Positions 27,323 to 34,596 of a stretch of DNA of 64,000 nt are shown here, piece after piece (the first letter of the stretch is position 1; the number at the start of each line of letters is the position of its first letter). This stretch comes from Pontibacter chinhatensis. GTDB lineage: Bacteria; Bacteroidota; Bacteroidia; Cytophagales; Hymenobacteraceae. The stretch spans positions 558,001-622,000 of the forward strand of contig NZ_FOOT01000002.1 of NCBI RefSeq assembly GCF_900113285.1, written 5' to 3'. The notes under the pieces are model-generated. The model worked only from the letters and a program-made list of their open reading frames with translations, made no database searches and was not told the DNA's origin. The position numbers and the translations under genes are program-made.

Positions 27323-27568
27323 ATGAAAAAAGTAATTGCTGCCTCTGCGCTGCTATTTGCCACCACCCTGGCTGGCTGCGTTAACAACCAAACCCCAGAT
27401 GCCTCCGCCTCCTGCATCGACCCTACTAAAATTAACCCTGACGCTATTTGCACCATGCAGTACGACCCTGTGTGCGGCTGCGATGGCAAAACCTACGGCA
27501 ACGCCTGCATGGCCGACAACGCAGGCGTTACCTCGTATACAAAAGGTGCCTGCGACGACAAGCAGTAG
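27323..27568 (+). CDS. Kazal-type serine protease inhibitor lipoprotein
   Basis: An 81-residue lipoprotein: signal [19 protein letters not shown], a short linker, then one compact Kazal domain. The domain has the six-Cys pattern and the hallmark [22 protein letters not shown], ending YTKGACD. Kazal domains block trypsin- or subtilisin-like proteases through the loop around Cys-Thr-Met-Gln-Tyr. As a membrane-anchored envelope protein it could guard the cell against its own or foreign proteases. Its target is unknown. It ends 24 bases before the cupin gene on the same strand. Confidence 0.9.
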   Translation: MKKVIAASALLFATTLAGCVNNQTPDASASCIDPTKINPDAICTMQYDPVCGCDGKTYGNACMADNAGVTSYTKGACDDKQ

Positions 27569-27592
27569 GCTATACCTTTAATGCCATATCCT

Positions 27593-27964
27593 ATGAGCGA
27601 CAAGAAGTACTTTAAACAGACCAAGCCCTTCCGGGTGCCCACTACCGACGGTAAGTTGATAGAAGAGCATTTCGGCAACGTCTCTACCCATACCAGCGCT
27701 TTCAGCTTGGCGCATATGGTGGCGCCACCGCATTGGGGAGAGCCGCACCAGACGCCGGAGTTTGACGAGATCACTATCGTTACGAAGGGGAAGAAGGAGA
27801 TAGAGATAGATGGCGAGAAAGTGGAGGTAAAGGCTGGCGAGTCTATCCTGATAAAGGCAGGCGCCCGCATCCGCTACGCCAACCCCTACGACCACGAAAC
27901 CGAGTACTGGTCCATCTGCATCCCAGCCTTCGACTTCAACGCCGTGCACCGCGAGGAGGCGTAG
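27593..27964 (+). CDS. Cupin-domain protein
   Basis: A small single-cupin beta-barrel protein of about 123 residues from the ATG at 27593 (MSDKKYFKQT); an in-frame ATG at 27581 is possible. The first cupin motif is visible as HWGEPHQTPEFDEITIVTKGKKEIEIDGE, with His and Glu metal ligands, and the second as AGARIRYANPYDHETEYWSICIP. Metal binding is likely, but the reaction or ligand cannot be told. It lies immediately downstream of the Kazal gene and may be co-transcribed. Confidence 0.85.
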   Translation: MSDKKYFKQTKPFRVPTTDGKLIEEHFGNVSTHTSAFSLAHMVAPPHWGEPHQTPEFDEITIVTKGKKEIEIDGEKVEVKAGESILIKAGARIRYANPYDHETEYWSICIPAFDFNAVHREEA

Positions 27965-28119
27965 ATTTGGGAATTGGGAAATGTGAAGATGCTCCGGGGA
28001 AGTATAACACTCGCTCGCGACCCGCGAGTGAGCGGCATCCGGTGGAGTCCCAACGCGTGGTGAAGTATGAGGTTTATACTTTATACCCAGGTTGCGTTTG
28101 CTCTTTAGGTGAAGGTGTA

Positions 28120-28197
28120 AACCCACCCCTACCCTCCCAAGAGGGGAATTCCTGTAACTGTAAAATAATTCCCCTCTTGGGAGGGTAGGGGTGGGTT
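28120..28197. repeat. REP-like hairpin with perfect 31-bp arms (CCCACCCCTACC family)
   Basis: The left arm at 28120-28150 (AACCCACCCCTACCCTCCCA then AGAGGGGAATT) is the exact reverse complement of 28167-28197, with a 16-base spacer. Related copies are at 60176-60254 (imperfect) and, as two half elements, at 40612-40703. G/C-rich elements of this kind in Bacteroidetes are often REP sequences mobilised by RAYT (TnpA-REP) transposases; no such gene is in the window. Confidence 0.85.
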
Positions 28198-28313
28198 GAT
28201 CGTTGAAGTATAAAGTAGCCAGAGGCTACCCCATAATGCACCCTCACGGGATGTGAGCGAGAGCAAAGGTGCAAGGAAGAGACTCACCTCAAAGTATAAA
28301 CCAGCTATTAAAC

Positions 28314-28350
28314 AAAAGTCCCCTGCTATACTTTAGCAGGGGACTTTTTT
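28314..28350. terminator. Terminator between cupin region and fabI, with TATACTT in the loop region
   Basis: AAAAGTCCCCTGCTA (28314-28328) pairs with TAGCAGGGGACTTTT (28334-28348), followed by TT. The A and T runs make it usable in both directions. The top of the hairpin spells CTATACTTTAG. Confidence 0.8.
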
Positions 28351-28404
28351 ATACTTTAAGAAGTAGGGATTATTTTCAAATCCTCACACCTCCGAAATTT
28401 TAGA

Positions 28405-29217
28405 TTACTTGCTGATCATGTCCACGATATCCTCGGAGATACCCATGCTGCTGAAGCCGCCGTCGTGCATCAGGTTCTGCATGGTTACCATGCGGGTCAG
28501 GTCAGAGAACAGGGAGATAGTATAGTTAGCGCAATCCTCGGCTGAGGCGTTGCCCAGCGGCGACATCTTGTCGGCATAGTCGTAGAAGGCATCGAAGCCA
28601 CCCACGCCAGTCCCAGCCGTGGTTTTAGTCGGAGACTGAGAGATCGTGTTTACGCGCACTTTCTTCATTCTGCCCAGGCGGTAGCCATAGTTACGGGCGA
28701 TAGACTCCAACAAGGCCTTGGCATGCGACATGTCGGTATAATCCGGGAACACGCGCTGCGCCGCGATGTAAGAAAGCGCCACCACAGAGCCCCACTCGTT
28801 CAGGGCGTCCTGCTTCTCGGCCACGTGCATCACCTTGTGGAAAGACAGTCCCGAAATGTCCAGCGTTTTCTGGAACCAGTCGTAGTTCAGGTCGCCGTAA
28901 GACTTCCCCTTGCGGATGTTCGGGCTTGAGCCGATGGAGTGAAGTATAAAGTCGATTTTGCCGCCCAGGATTTCCTGCGCCTTCGTGAACAGGTTCTCCA
29001 GATCCTCAACAGACGTGGCGTCGGCCGGAATGATCTGCGCGTTGCACTGCTCTGCCAGTTTGTTGATCTCGCCCATGCGCATAGCGATAGGGGCATTTGT
29101 CAGCACGAACTCCGCACCCTCCTCTTTAGCGCGTACGGCCACTTTCCAGGCGATTGATTTCTCGTCCAGGGCACCAAAAATAATTCCTTTCTTTCCTTTA
29201 AGCAGATTGTTGGCCAT
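28405..29217 (-). CDS. fabI: Enoyl-[acyl-carrier-protein] reductase [NADH]
   Basis: FabI reduces enoyl-ACP in the last step of each fatty-acid elongation round. This 270-residue short-chain dehydrogenase has the FabI-type nucleotide site (GIIFGALDEKSIAWKVA, with the longer loop than classical SDRs). SIGSSPNIRKGKSYGDL lies near the substrate site. The catalytic pair Tyr and Lys in DYTDMSHAKALLES has the expected Tyr-x6-Lys spacing. TISQSPTKTTAGTGV forms the flexible substrate loop. It is downstream of recN with an 88-base gap, the last gene of a long minus-strand run. Confidence 0.96.
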   Translation of the reverse strand: MANNLLKGKKGIIFGALDEKSIAWKVAVRAKEEGAEFVLTNAPIAMRMGEINKLAEQCNAQIIPADATSVEDLENLFTKAQEILGGKIDFILHSIGSSPNIRKGKSYGDLNYDWFQKTLDISGLSFHKVMHVAEKQDALNEWGSVVALSYIAAQRVFPDYTDMSHAKALLESIARNYGYRLGRMKKVRVNTISQSPTKTTAGTGVGGFDAFYDYADKMSPLGNASAEDCANYTISLFSDLTRMVTMQNLMHDGGFSSMGISEDIVDMISK

Positions 29218-29305
29218 CTCTATAGTTGTTTATTGCTATTTTTCGCGTTTATAAATACAAAATTATCAGACAGTATAAACGAAGCAGCAATATAGCAATT
29301 CCTGT

Positions 29306-31003
29306 CTACAAGGACAGCAACTCTTTTGCACTTTGATAGGCGTTATCGCTTGGGTTGGCACCGGCAATCATGTGGGCGATCTCGTTGATGCGCTCCTCAT
29401 CGTTAAGCTTCTTGATGCGGCTGATGGTGCGGTCCTCGGTGTCGTGCTTGTACACGAAGTAATGTGAGTCGCCTTGCGCGGCAATCTGCGGGAGGTGCGA
29501 GATGGCAATGATCTGGTGCTTCTGCGCCATCTGCTGCATCATCTTACCCACTTTCACGGCTACCTCCCCGGAAATACCCGTGTCAATCTCGTCGAACACG
29601 ATGGTTGGCAGGGCAGTTTTATCGGCCAGCATATACTTTATACTTAGCATCAGGCGCGAGAACTCACCACCCGAGGCAGCTTTGATCAGCGTTTGCGGCT
29701 GCGCCCCTTTGTTGGCACTGAACAGGATGCTGATGTCATCGGTGCCGGTGGCGGAAGGCGCTACGGCGTTGTGCTGAATCACGATGCGAGCATTCGGCAT
29801 CCCCAGCTCAGCCAGCAGGCTGTAGAGCTCCTTCTCAAAGGTAGCAAAAGAGGCTTTGCGGCGCTCTGAAAGTATAGAGGCCTTCTCCAGCACCTCTTTC
29901 TCGGCTTCCTTCATGGCTTTCTCGGTGTTGGTGATGGCCGTATCCAGGTTCAGCACGCTGCCTACCTTCTCCTCCAGTTCCCGCTGCAGTTGCAGCAGCT
30001 CGGCATTGGTTTGCACCTGGTGCTTGCGCTGCAAGGTATAAATCAGGTTCAGGCGCTCCTGCACCTCCAGCGTGCGCTGCGGGTCGGCCTCGGTGTTGCG
30101 CTCGGCATCCTCCAGTTCCCCGGCAATGTCGTTGAGCTCAATCATGCAGCTCTCGGCACGGGTGCGCAGCTCCTCATACTTGCTCGAGAAGGTGGCCAGC
30201 TGGCCCAAGGTATGCACCGTGTCTTTCAGGGCGGAGGTGATGTTGAACTCAGAGTCGGTGAGGCTTTGCACAGCCTGCGTCAGCTTGAGCTTGATATCCT
30301 CGGCGTTCTCCAGCTGCTTGAGTTCCTCCTCCAGCTCCTCCTGCTCGTTTTCCTGCAGGCCGGCTTCTTCCAACTCATTGAGCAAAAAGGCATGGTAATC
30401 GTGCTCCTTCTGCGCTTGCGCCAGTTGGTCGGTCAGTTTTTTATAGTCGCTTTCAAGCTTTTTGTAGGTGCGGTAGCTCTGGTTGTAGGCATGCAGGTAC
30501 GAGAGGTTTCCGGCGTAAATATCGAAGGTCGTGTTGCCCATCGCCGCCGTGTTGCCCGCGTAAATATCCAGGATGTTGAGCTGATAGCTTGTATCGCCAA
30601 GCTGCAGGGTGTCATGCTGCGAGTGAATGTCCATCAGGTTCTCCCCTATCTTGCGCAGCACATCCAGCGTCACGGGCGTGTCGTTCACAAAGGCACGGCT
30701 CTTGCCGCTCGGGCTGATCTCGCGGCGCAGGATGCACTGGTTATCAAAGTCCAGGTCCTCTTTGGTGAAGAGCTCCTGCAGGTGATAGCTTGAGATGTCG
30801 AACACGCCCTCAATCACGCATTTCTCCCCCTGGTTAAAGAGCAGCTTGGTATCGGCGCGGTTGCCCAGCAAAAGGCCAATAGCCCCCAGCATAATCGACT
30901 TACCGGCACCTGTCTCACCCGTGATGATGTTGAGCAGCGGCGAGGGGTTCATCTCGAGCTTCTCTATCAGGGCGTAATTCTTTATTTTAAGATCTATCAG
31001 CAT
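29306..31003 (-). CDS. recN: DNA repair protein RecN
   Basis: RecN is an SMC-like ATPase for double-strand break repair. The 565-residue protein has Walker A ITGETGAGKSIMLGAI at about residues 27-42. Long coiled coils fill the middle (residues about 160-370, very rich in Glu, Leu, Gln). The ABC signature is AASGGEFSRLMLSIK, and Walker B is TIVFDEIDTGISG. The length is typical. Its order next to PorD-like, coaBC, omega and bamD genes is one often seen in Bacteroidetes, but an 837-base repeat-rich gap separates it from them here, so it probably has its own promoter. Confidence 0.96.
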   Translation of the reverse strand: MLIDLKIKNYALIEKLEMNPSPLLNIITGETGAGKSIMLGAIGLLLGNRADTKLLFNQGEKCVIEGVFDISSYHLQELFTKEDLDFDNQCILRREISPSGKSRAFVNDTPVTLDVLRKIGENLMDIHSQHDTLQLGDTSYQLNILDIYAGNTAAMGNTTFDIYAGNLSYLHAYNQSYRTYKKLESDYKKLTDQLAQAQKEHDYHAFLLNELEEAGLQENEQEELEEELKQLENAEDIKLKLTQAVQSLTDSEFNITSALKDTVHTLGQLATFSSKYEELRTRAESCMIELNDIAGELEDAERNTEADPQRTLEVQERLNLIYTLQRKHQVQTNAELLQLQRELEEKVGSVLNLDTAITNTEKAMKEAEKEVLEKASILSERRKASFATFEKELYSLLAELGMPNARIVIQHNAVAPSATGTDDISILFSANKGAQPQTLIKAASGGEFSRLMLSIKYMLADKTALPTIVFDEIDTGISGEVAVKVGKMMQQMAQKHQIIAISHLPQIAAQGDSHYFVYKHDTEDRTISRIKKLNDEERINEIAHMIAGANPSDNAYQSAKELLSL

Positions 31004-31840
31004 ATACTATGGACGCAAGACTATAGCAATAGATGTAAGAGTTTTTGCCTATGCTAAAGTTCGTTATTTCTGCTCTTTTTTTGAAGTACGGTGTTTGGGA
31101 TTATACTGTAGTTATACTTCGGCTATCGTTAATGGCGCAAGTCTTCAGACTTGTGCCCTACGATTGTGTCGAGTTTGCAATCCGAGTGGCTTGAAAAGCC
31201 ATACTTTATACTTTGGCAATACTTTTTATACTTGGTGATTTATACTTTCGCTGGCGCGAGCTTGTAGCTCGTGCCTTTTTATACTTGCCGGTTTATACTT
31301 TCATAGCCGCTGCTTGCTGCAACTGGAGCTAAGCTATACTTTCATACAGCCGCTCATCCTCTAACCTTACAAACCTACAGTTGCATCTCTACCTTTCTGC
31401 CCTCCCAGGCCGGGAGGCCTCGTTTTCCCACTCAGCGCTGTGTTCCCTCCTTGCCTCGCTCCGCTCGGCATGCCCTAAACGGGCACCGGATCTCACAAGG
31501 CGCCTCCTGGAAAAACTGGGAAAGGTTTTTTCTTTTAGCAATAGCGAGAGGAAAGTATACTTTTATACTTGCCTGAGGTGTTCTTAAAGTATAAACTTAC
31601 GGTCTCCCGGCTGCACATCTATACTTTATACTTCGTTTTATACCCGCTCTTTCGGATATGCAATCCGAAAGTATAATAGCCGCGGATTTGTAACCCGCTT
31701 AGTAAAGGCTTTTACTACTGGCAAACACGCGGATGGCAAATCCGGAACAGCAGTTCTTTTTCTATACTTTATACTTCATTTTATACTTTAGAACCCTCTA
31801 CTTTATACCTGGATAGGCTTCGCTCCCATACTTTATACTT
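31004..31840. repeat. Repeat-rich intergenic island with about 20 AAGTATAA-type words
   Basis: This 837-base stretch has no credible gene. I count about 20 AGTATA/TATACT cores, the densest cluster in the window, many in the form TTTATACTTTATACTT. Between them are short degenerate palindromes: GCGCGAGCTTGTAGCTCGTGC near 31251, CGGATATGCAATCCG near 31654, GCGGATTTGTAACCCGC near 31682. There is also a block at about 31290-31520 with CCTCCCAGGCCGGGAGGCCTCG that is related to one at 40060-40300. It looks like an accumulation site for dispersed repeats between recN and the small gene upstream. Confidence 0.75.
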
Positions 31841-32071
31841 TTAGTACGGTGCCTCCACGTCGTAGATCATTTCCTCCACCTGCTCCAGCCGGAAAGTGTG
31901 GTAGTTGAAGCGCAAATCCTGCAGCTCTGCCCCTTTCTCGTCCAGCTCTTTCAGCTTTCCAGCAAGTACTACTTTGCTGCGCAGCACCACCTGCACGGCG
32001 GGGCTTTGCAGCAGCTCGAAGCGGCGGCTAAGCAGGTCTTTTCTGAAAATACGGAACTGGCGTTTTCCCAT
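31841..32071 (-). CDS. Small conserved-looking protein of unknown function
   Basis: From the ATG at 32071 (MGKRQFRIFRKDLL) this is a 76-residue soluble protein without signal peptide. The sequence alternates basic and hydrophobic residues and ends in an acidic segment (EEMIYDVEAPY), consistent with a small alpha/beta domain. The ATG at 32098 would add nine residues. It lies 73 bases downstream of the PorD-like gene on the same strand, so it may be the last gene of that operon before the repeat island. I do not recognise a family. Confidence 0.55.
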   Translation of the reverse strand: MGKRQFRIFRKDLLSRRFELLQSPAVQVVLRSKVVLAGKLKELDEKGAELQDLRFNYHTFRLEQVEEMIYDVEAPY

Positions 32072-32144
32072 GGGCGCAAGTATAAAGCACGACGGCAATT
32101 TTCTGGCCGTGAAGATACATGCTTTTAGCGGAATTCTAAAAATA

Positions 32145-33050
32145 TTAGCGTTTTAGCAAAACTTCGTATTTGCTGGTATTCGTTGGGTCTGCCTGGGATA
32201 AGATGGTGTAAGCCTGCTGCTTCTGTGCTGGAGTGGCACCCTTAAACATGTTCGCCAGTTCATCAGCTTTCGCATCGAAGAAGGCATAAAGTATGGCAGA
32301 ATTGGGTTTTTGCTGCTGCAGGCGCTGAAGGTTGGCCAACATGGTTAGTACGTTTTGGCGCGCCTCTTCGGGTTTTTCGGCCATTTGGTCCAGCCCCTGG
32401 CGGTGCATGGTATAAAGTCCCTCACGGAAAGGCAGAAACTGCGGATCCTGCACGTTGTCAATCAGCCAGTAGCGGTTGCGGTTACTGTCGAAGGCCCGCC
32501 AGCCGGGGTAGCCGGAGCCCTGCGAGGCCGCCAGGTTAAGGATAGCCCGGGCCCTGTCGAATGCGGGGGAGCCGCCCAAACGGCCAAAGCTGTCGTTATC
32601 CATCCCGATGATCATGTAGGCATAAAAGGCCAGCATGGACGACAGGTTGGAAGTATAATTGTTCTCGGCAAACTCGAGTGGCTGGGCTGTGTTAAACTGA
32701 AAGGTCCAGTCTTTGTCGATAAAGGAGAAAAGCACGGACTCATAACCGGTGCCATAGGCCGGCCTGACGGAGAGTACCTGCACGTTGGCCCGGAAGGTGC
32801 CGATCTCCGGCATCTCGGTGAGGTTGATGAGGATGCGGCACTTGATGCGCTCATCGGCACTGTAAGCTTGACCGGTCCAGCGGCGGTTGTTCATAAACTC
32901 GGAGATGCGCGTCTGCATGTCCGTGAACAGTTGCCTGTCGGTGTACTGTACCTGCTCGCTGTTGACTACTACGTCGCACTGCAGCTCCTGCGCCCGGGCG
33001 GCCCAGGCGGTGAAAACCAGCATCAGCAAAGCAAGTACCTTTTTAGCCAT
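32145..33050 (-). CDS. porD: DUF4835 family protein (type IX secretion protein PorD-like)
   Basis: A 301-residue exported protein with signal MAKKVLALLMLVFTAWAARAQ. The mature protein starts ELQCDVVVNSEQVQYTDRQLF and contains LFSFIDKDWTFQFNTAQPLEF, NLSSMLAFYAYMIIGMDNDSFG and RNRYWLIDNVQDP, which are the recurring blocks of DUF4835. The family is restricted to Bacteroidetes and is usually annotated as the type IX secretion component PorD. Its first codons overlap the end of coaB by eight bases, indicating translational coupling. The family name is by recollection; PorD activity is an inference. Confidence 0.85.
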   Translation of the reverse strand: MAKKVLALLMLVFTAWAARAQELQCDVVVNSEQVQYTDRQLFTDMQTRISEFMNNRRWTGQAYSADERIKCRILINLTEMPEIGTFRANVQVLSVRPAYGTGYESVLFSFIDKDWTFQFNTAQPLEFAENNYTSNLSSMLAFYAYMIIGMDNDSFGRLGGSPAFDRARAILNLAASQGSGYPGWRAFDSNRNRYWLIDNVQDPQFLPFREGLYTMHRQGLDQMAEKPEEARQNVLTMLANLQRLQQQKPNSAILYAFFDAKADELANMFKGATPAQKQQAYTILSQADPTNTSKYEVLLKR

Positions 33051-33705
33051 TTGTCCGCTTCCAGATTAAGTCTACAATGTCCTGCGCCACCTCGCTTTTC
33101 TTTTTAAGCTCAAAGGTATGGGTGGCCTCTTCCTCAATGATAGTGATTTTATTTGTATCGTGCGCAAAGCCTGCTCCCGGATCTTTGAGCGAGTTGAGCA
33201 CAATCATGTCCAGGTTCTTTTTGCGGAGCTTTTCGCGGGCGTTGGCAGCTTCGTTGTCGGTTTCCAGGGCGAAGCCCACCGAAAACTGCCACTCCTCTTT
33301 CTCCTTGCCCAGCGCCGCTGCAATATCAACGTTCTTCACCAGCTCAATCGTCAGCTCGTCGCCGGCTTTTTTTATCTTTTTATCGGCCACTGTTTTGGGG
33401 CGGTAATCGGCCACTGCGGCGGCAAACACCCAGATGTCGGCGGCATCCGCCCGTTTCAGCACGGCCTTGTACATCTCCTCGGCGGTGGTTACGCGCTTTA
33501 CTTCGACGTTGGTGTGGTTGGTGTGTAGGCTGGTTGGCCCGGAAACCAGTTGTACCGCAGCTCCGTGGGCGGCAAAGCACTCGGCCAGGGCATAACCCAT
33601 TTTGCCTGTTGAGTGGTTCCCGATAAAGCGCACCGGGTCAATCGGCTCGTAGGTTGGGCCTGCCGTGATAAGTACCGTCTTGCCCTTAAACGATTTTTCT
33701 GTCAC
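33043..33705 (-). CDS. coaB: Phosphopantothenate-cysteine ligase (CoaB half, separated by a frame change)
   Basis: This half ligates cysteine to 4'-phosphopantothenate with CTP. It opens KGKTVLITAGPTYEPIDPVRFIGNHSTGKMGYALA, shown here only up to the diagnostic NHSTGKMG, and includes FAAAVADYRP, KKIKK and LNSLKDPGAGF. In most bacteria CoaC and CoaB are one protein; here CoaB is in the +1 frame relative to CoaC. The most likely separate start is the GTG at 33705 (VTEKSFKGKT), inside the end of coaC. An ATG at 33735 is also in frame but gives a poor N-terminus. Removing one T from the TTTT run on the minus strand (33709-33712) would fuse the two into an ordinary CoaBC. Confidence 0.88.
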   Translation of the reverse strand: MTEKSFKGKTVLITAGPTYEPIDPVRFIGNHSTGKMGYALAECFAAHGAAVQLVSGPTSLHTNHTNVEVKRVTTAEEMYKAVLKRADAADIWVFAAAVADYRPKTVADKKIKKAGDELTIELVKNVDIAAALGKEKEEWQFSVGFALETDNEAANAREKLRKKNLDMIVLNSLKDPGAGFAHDTNKITIIEEEATHTFELKKKSEVAQDIVDLIWKRTNG

Positions 33706-34246
33706 CTGAAAAGAAATTCTGTAGCACCTGTACAATCTCCTCCGGCTCTGCCATGCGCCCTTGCCCTACCAATCCGCTGGCCAGTTCGCCATAGCCCGCC
33801 TCTATCACACGGTTGCCGTAGCCGCGCAGCTTGGTAAAGTTGCTTTGCACTGCCGGGTGCTGGTACATGTCCAAATCCATGGCAGGGGCAAGAAACACGG
33901 GGCAACGTGCCGACAGGTATGTAGCGCTGAGCAGGTTGTCGCAGAGGCCGTTGGCAAACTTGGCCACGGTGTTGGCGCTGGCTGGGGCCACTACCAACGC
34001 ATCGGCCCACAGGCCAAGGTCCACGTGGTTGTTCCACTCGCCCGTTTCGCCTTTCACAAACTGGCTAAGCGCCGGCCGTTTGGAGAGGGTGGCCAGCGTA
34101 AGAGGGGTTATAAAGTCAGAAGCAGAAGCCGTCATAATGACCTGCACTTCTGCTTCTGCTTTTACGAGCAGCCGGATAAGCAGGGCAGCCTTGTAAGCCG
34201 CTATACTTCCGCTAACTCCCAATATGATTTTTTTACCTTTCAGCAT
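33686..34246 (-). CDS. coaC: Phosphopantothenoylcysteine decarboxylase (CoaC half)
   Basis: This 186-residue flavoprotein decarboxylates phosphopantothenoylcysteine in coenzyme A synthesis. It begins KGKKIILGVSGSIAAYKAALLIRLL and includes the catalytic-His motif WNNHVDLGLWADALVVAPASANTVAKFANGLCDNLL, cited here in parts as NHVDLG and APASANT, then FLAPAMDLDMY. It ends with the usual linker GQGRMAEPEEIVQVLQNFF, where the frame is lost and a stop follows after eight codons. It starts ten bases after the omega-subunit gene. Confidence 0.9.
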   Translation of the reverse strand: MLKGKKIILGVSGSIAAYKAALLIRLLVKAEAEVQVIMTASASDFITPLTLATLSKRPALSQFVKGETGEWNNHVDLGLWADALVVAPASANTVAKFANGLCDNLLSATYLSARCPVFLAPAMDLDMYQHPAVQSNFTKLRGYGNRVIEAGYGELASGLVGQGRMAEPEEIVQVLQNFFSGDRKIV

Positions 34247-34255
34247 CCGCCTGTA

Positions 34256-34585
34256 TTACAGGTTGATGTCCTCCTCTGTTTCCTCGTCTGGCTTTCTAAC
34301 GTACACCTTTCCTTCCAGGAACTCCTCCACAGCCAGGCTGGTAGGCTTCGGCAGGCGCTCGTAGTACTTGGAGATCTCGATCTGCTCGCGGTTCTCAAAC
34401 ACTTCCTCCAGGTTGTCCACGGTGGTGGCAAACTCAGCCAGTTTAGAGTTCAGCTCTTCCTTCAGCTTCACGGAAATCTGGTTAGCTCTTTTAGAAATAA
34501 CTGCCACAGACATGTACACGTTGCCGGTTTGCTCTGCAAAGTCGGCCATGTTGCGGGTAACGATTGATGATGGAACTACTGCCAT
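34256..34585 (-). CDS. rpoZ: RNA polymerase omega subunit, Rpb6-like Bacteroidetes type
   Basis: A 109-residue protein beginning MAVVPSSIVTRNMADFAEQTGN, with VAVISKRANQISVKLKEELN forming the Rpb6/omega core helices and a conserved acidic C-terminus (KPDEETEEDINL). Bacteroidetes omega is divergent and usually annotated only as an Rpb6-domain protein. It occurs between bamD and coaBC in many genomes of the phylum, as here. Omega supports RNA polymerase assembly. Confidence 0.88.
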   Translation of the reverse strand: MAVVPSSIVTRNMADFAEQTGNVYMSVAVISKRANQISVKLKEELNSKLAEFATTVDNLEEVFENREQIEISKYYERLPKPTSLAVEEFLEGKVYVRKPDEETEEDINL

Positions 34586-34596
34586 GTATATATAAT

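Larger units (their letters stand above)
27965..28404. repeat. Non-coding gap filled with palindromes and AAGTATAA words
   Basis: This 440-base gap holds a GAGCGAG-type palindrome at 28007-28034 (ACTCGCTCGCGACCCGCGAG followed by TGAGCG), the 31-bp-arm hairpin at 28120-28197, a terminator at 28314-28348, and at least six copies of AGTATA/TATACT. The pieces are not coding. They look like a stack of small dispersed repeats between the cupin gene and convergent fabI. Confidence 0.7.

Noticed and set aside
27965..28350. CRISPR array suggested by repeated short palindromes
   Set aside because: The repeats differ in sequence, spacing is irregular, there are no spacers of constant length and no cas genes.
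31004..31840. Reading TATACTTTG words as Bacteroidetes -7 promoter boxes (TAnnTTTG)
   Set aside because: The spacing does not match: TATAC-TTTG has three bases between TA and TTTG. The words also occur on both strands inside genes, without TTTG at -33.
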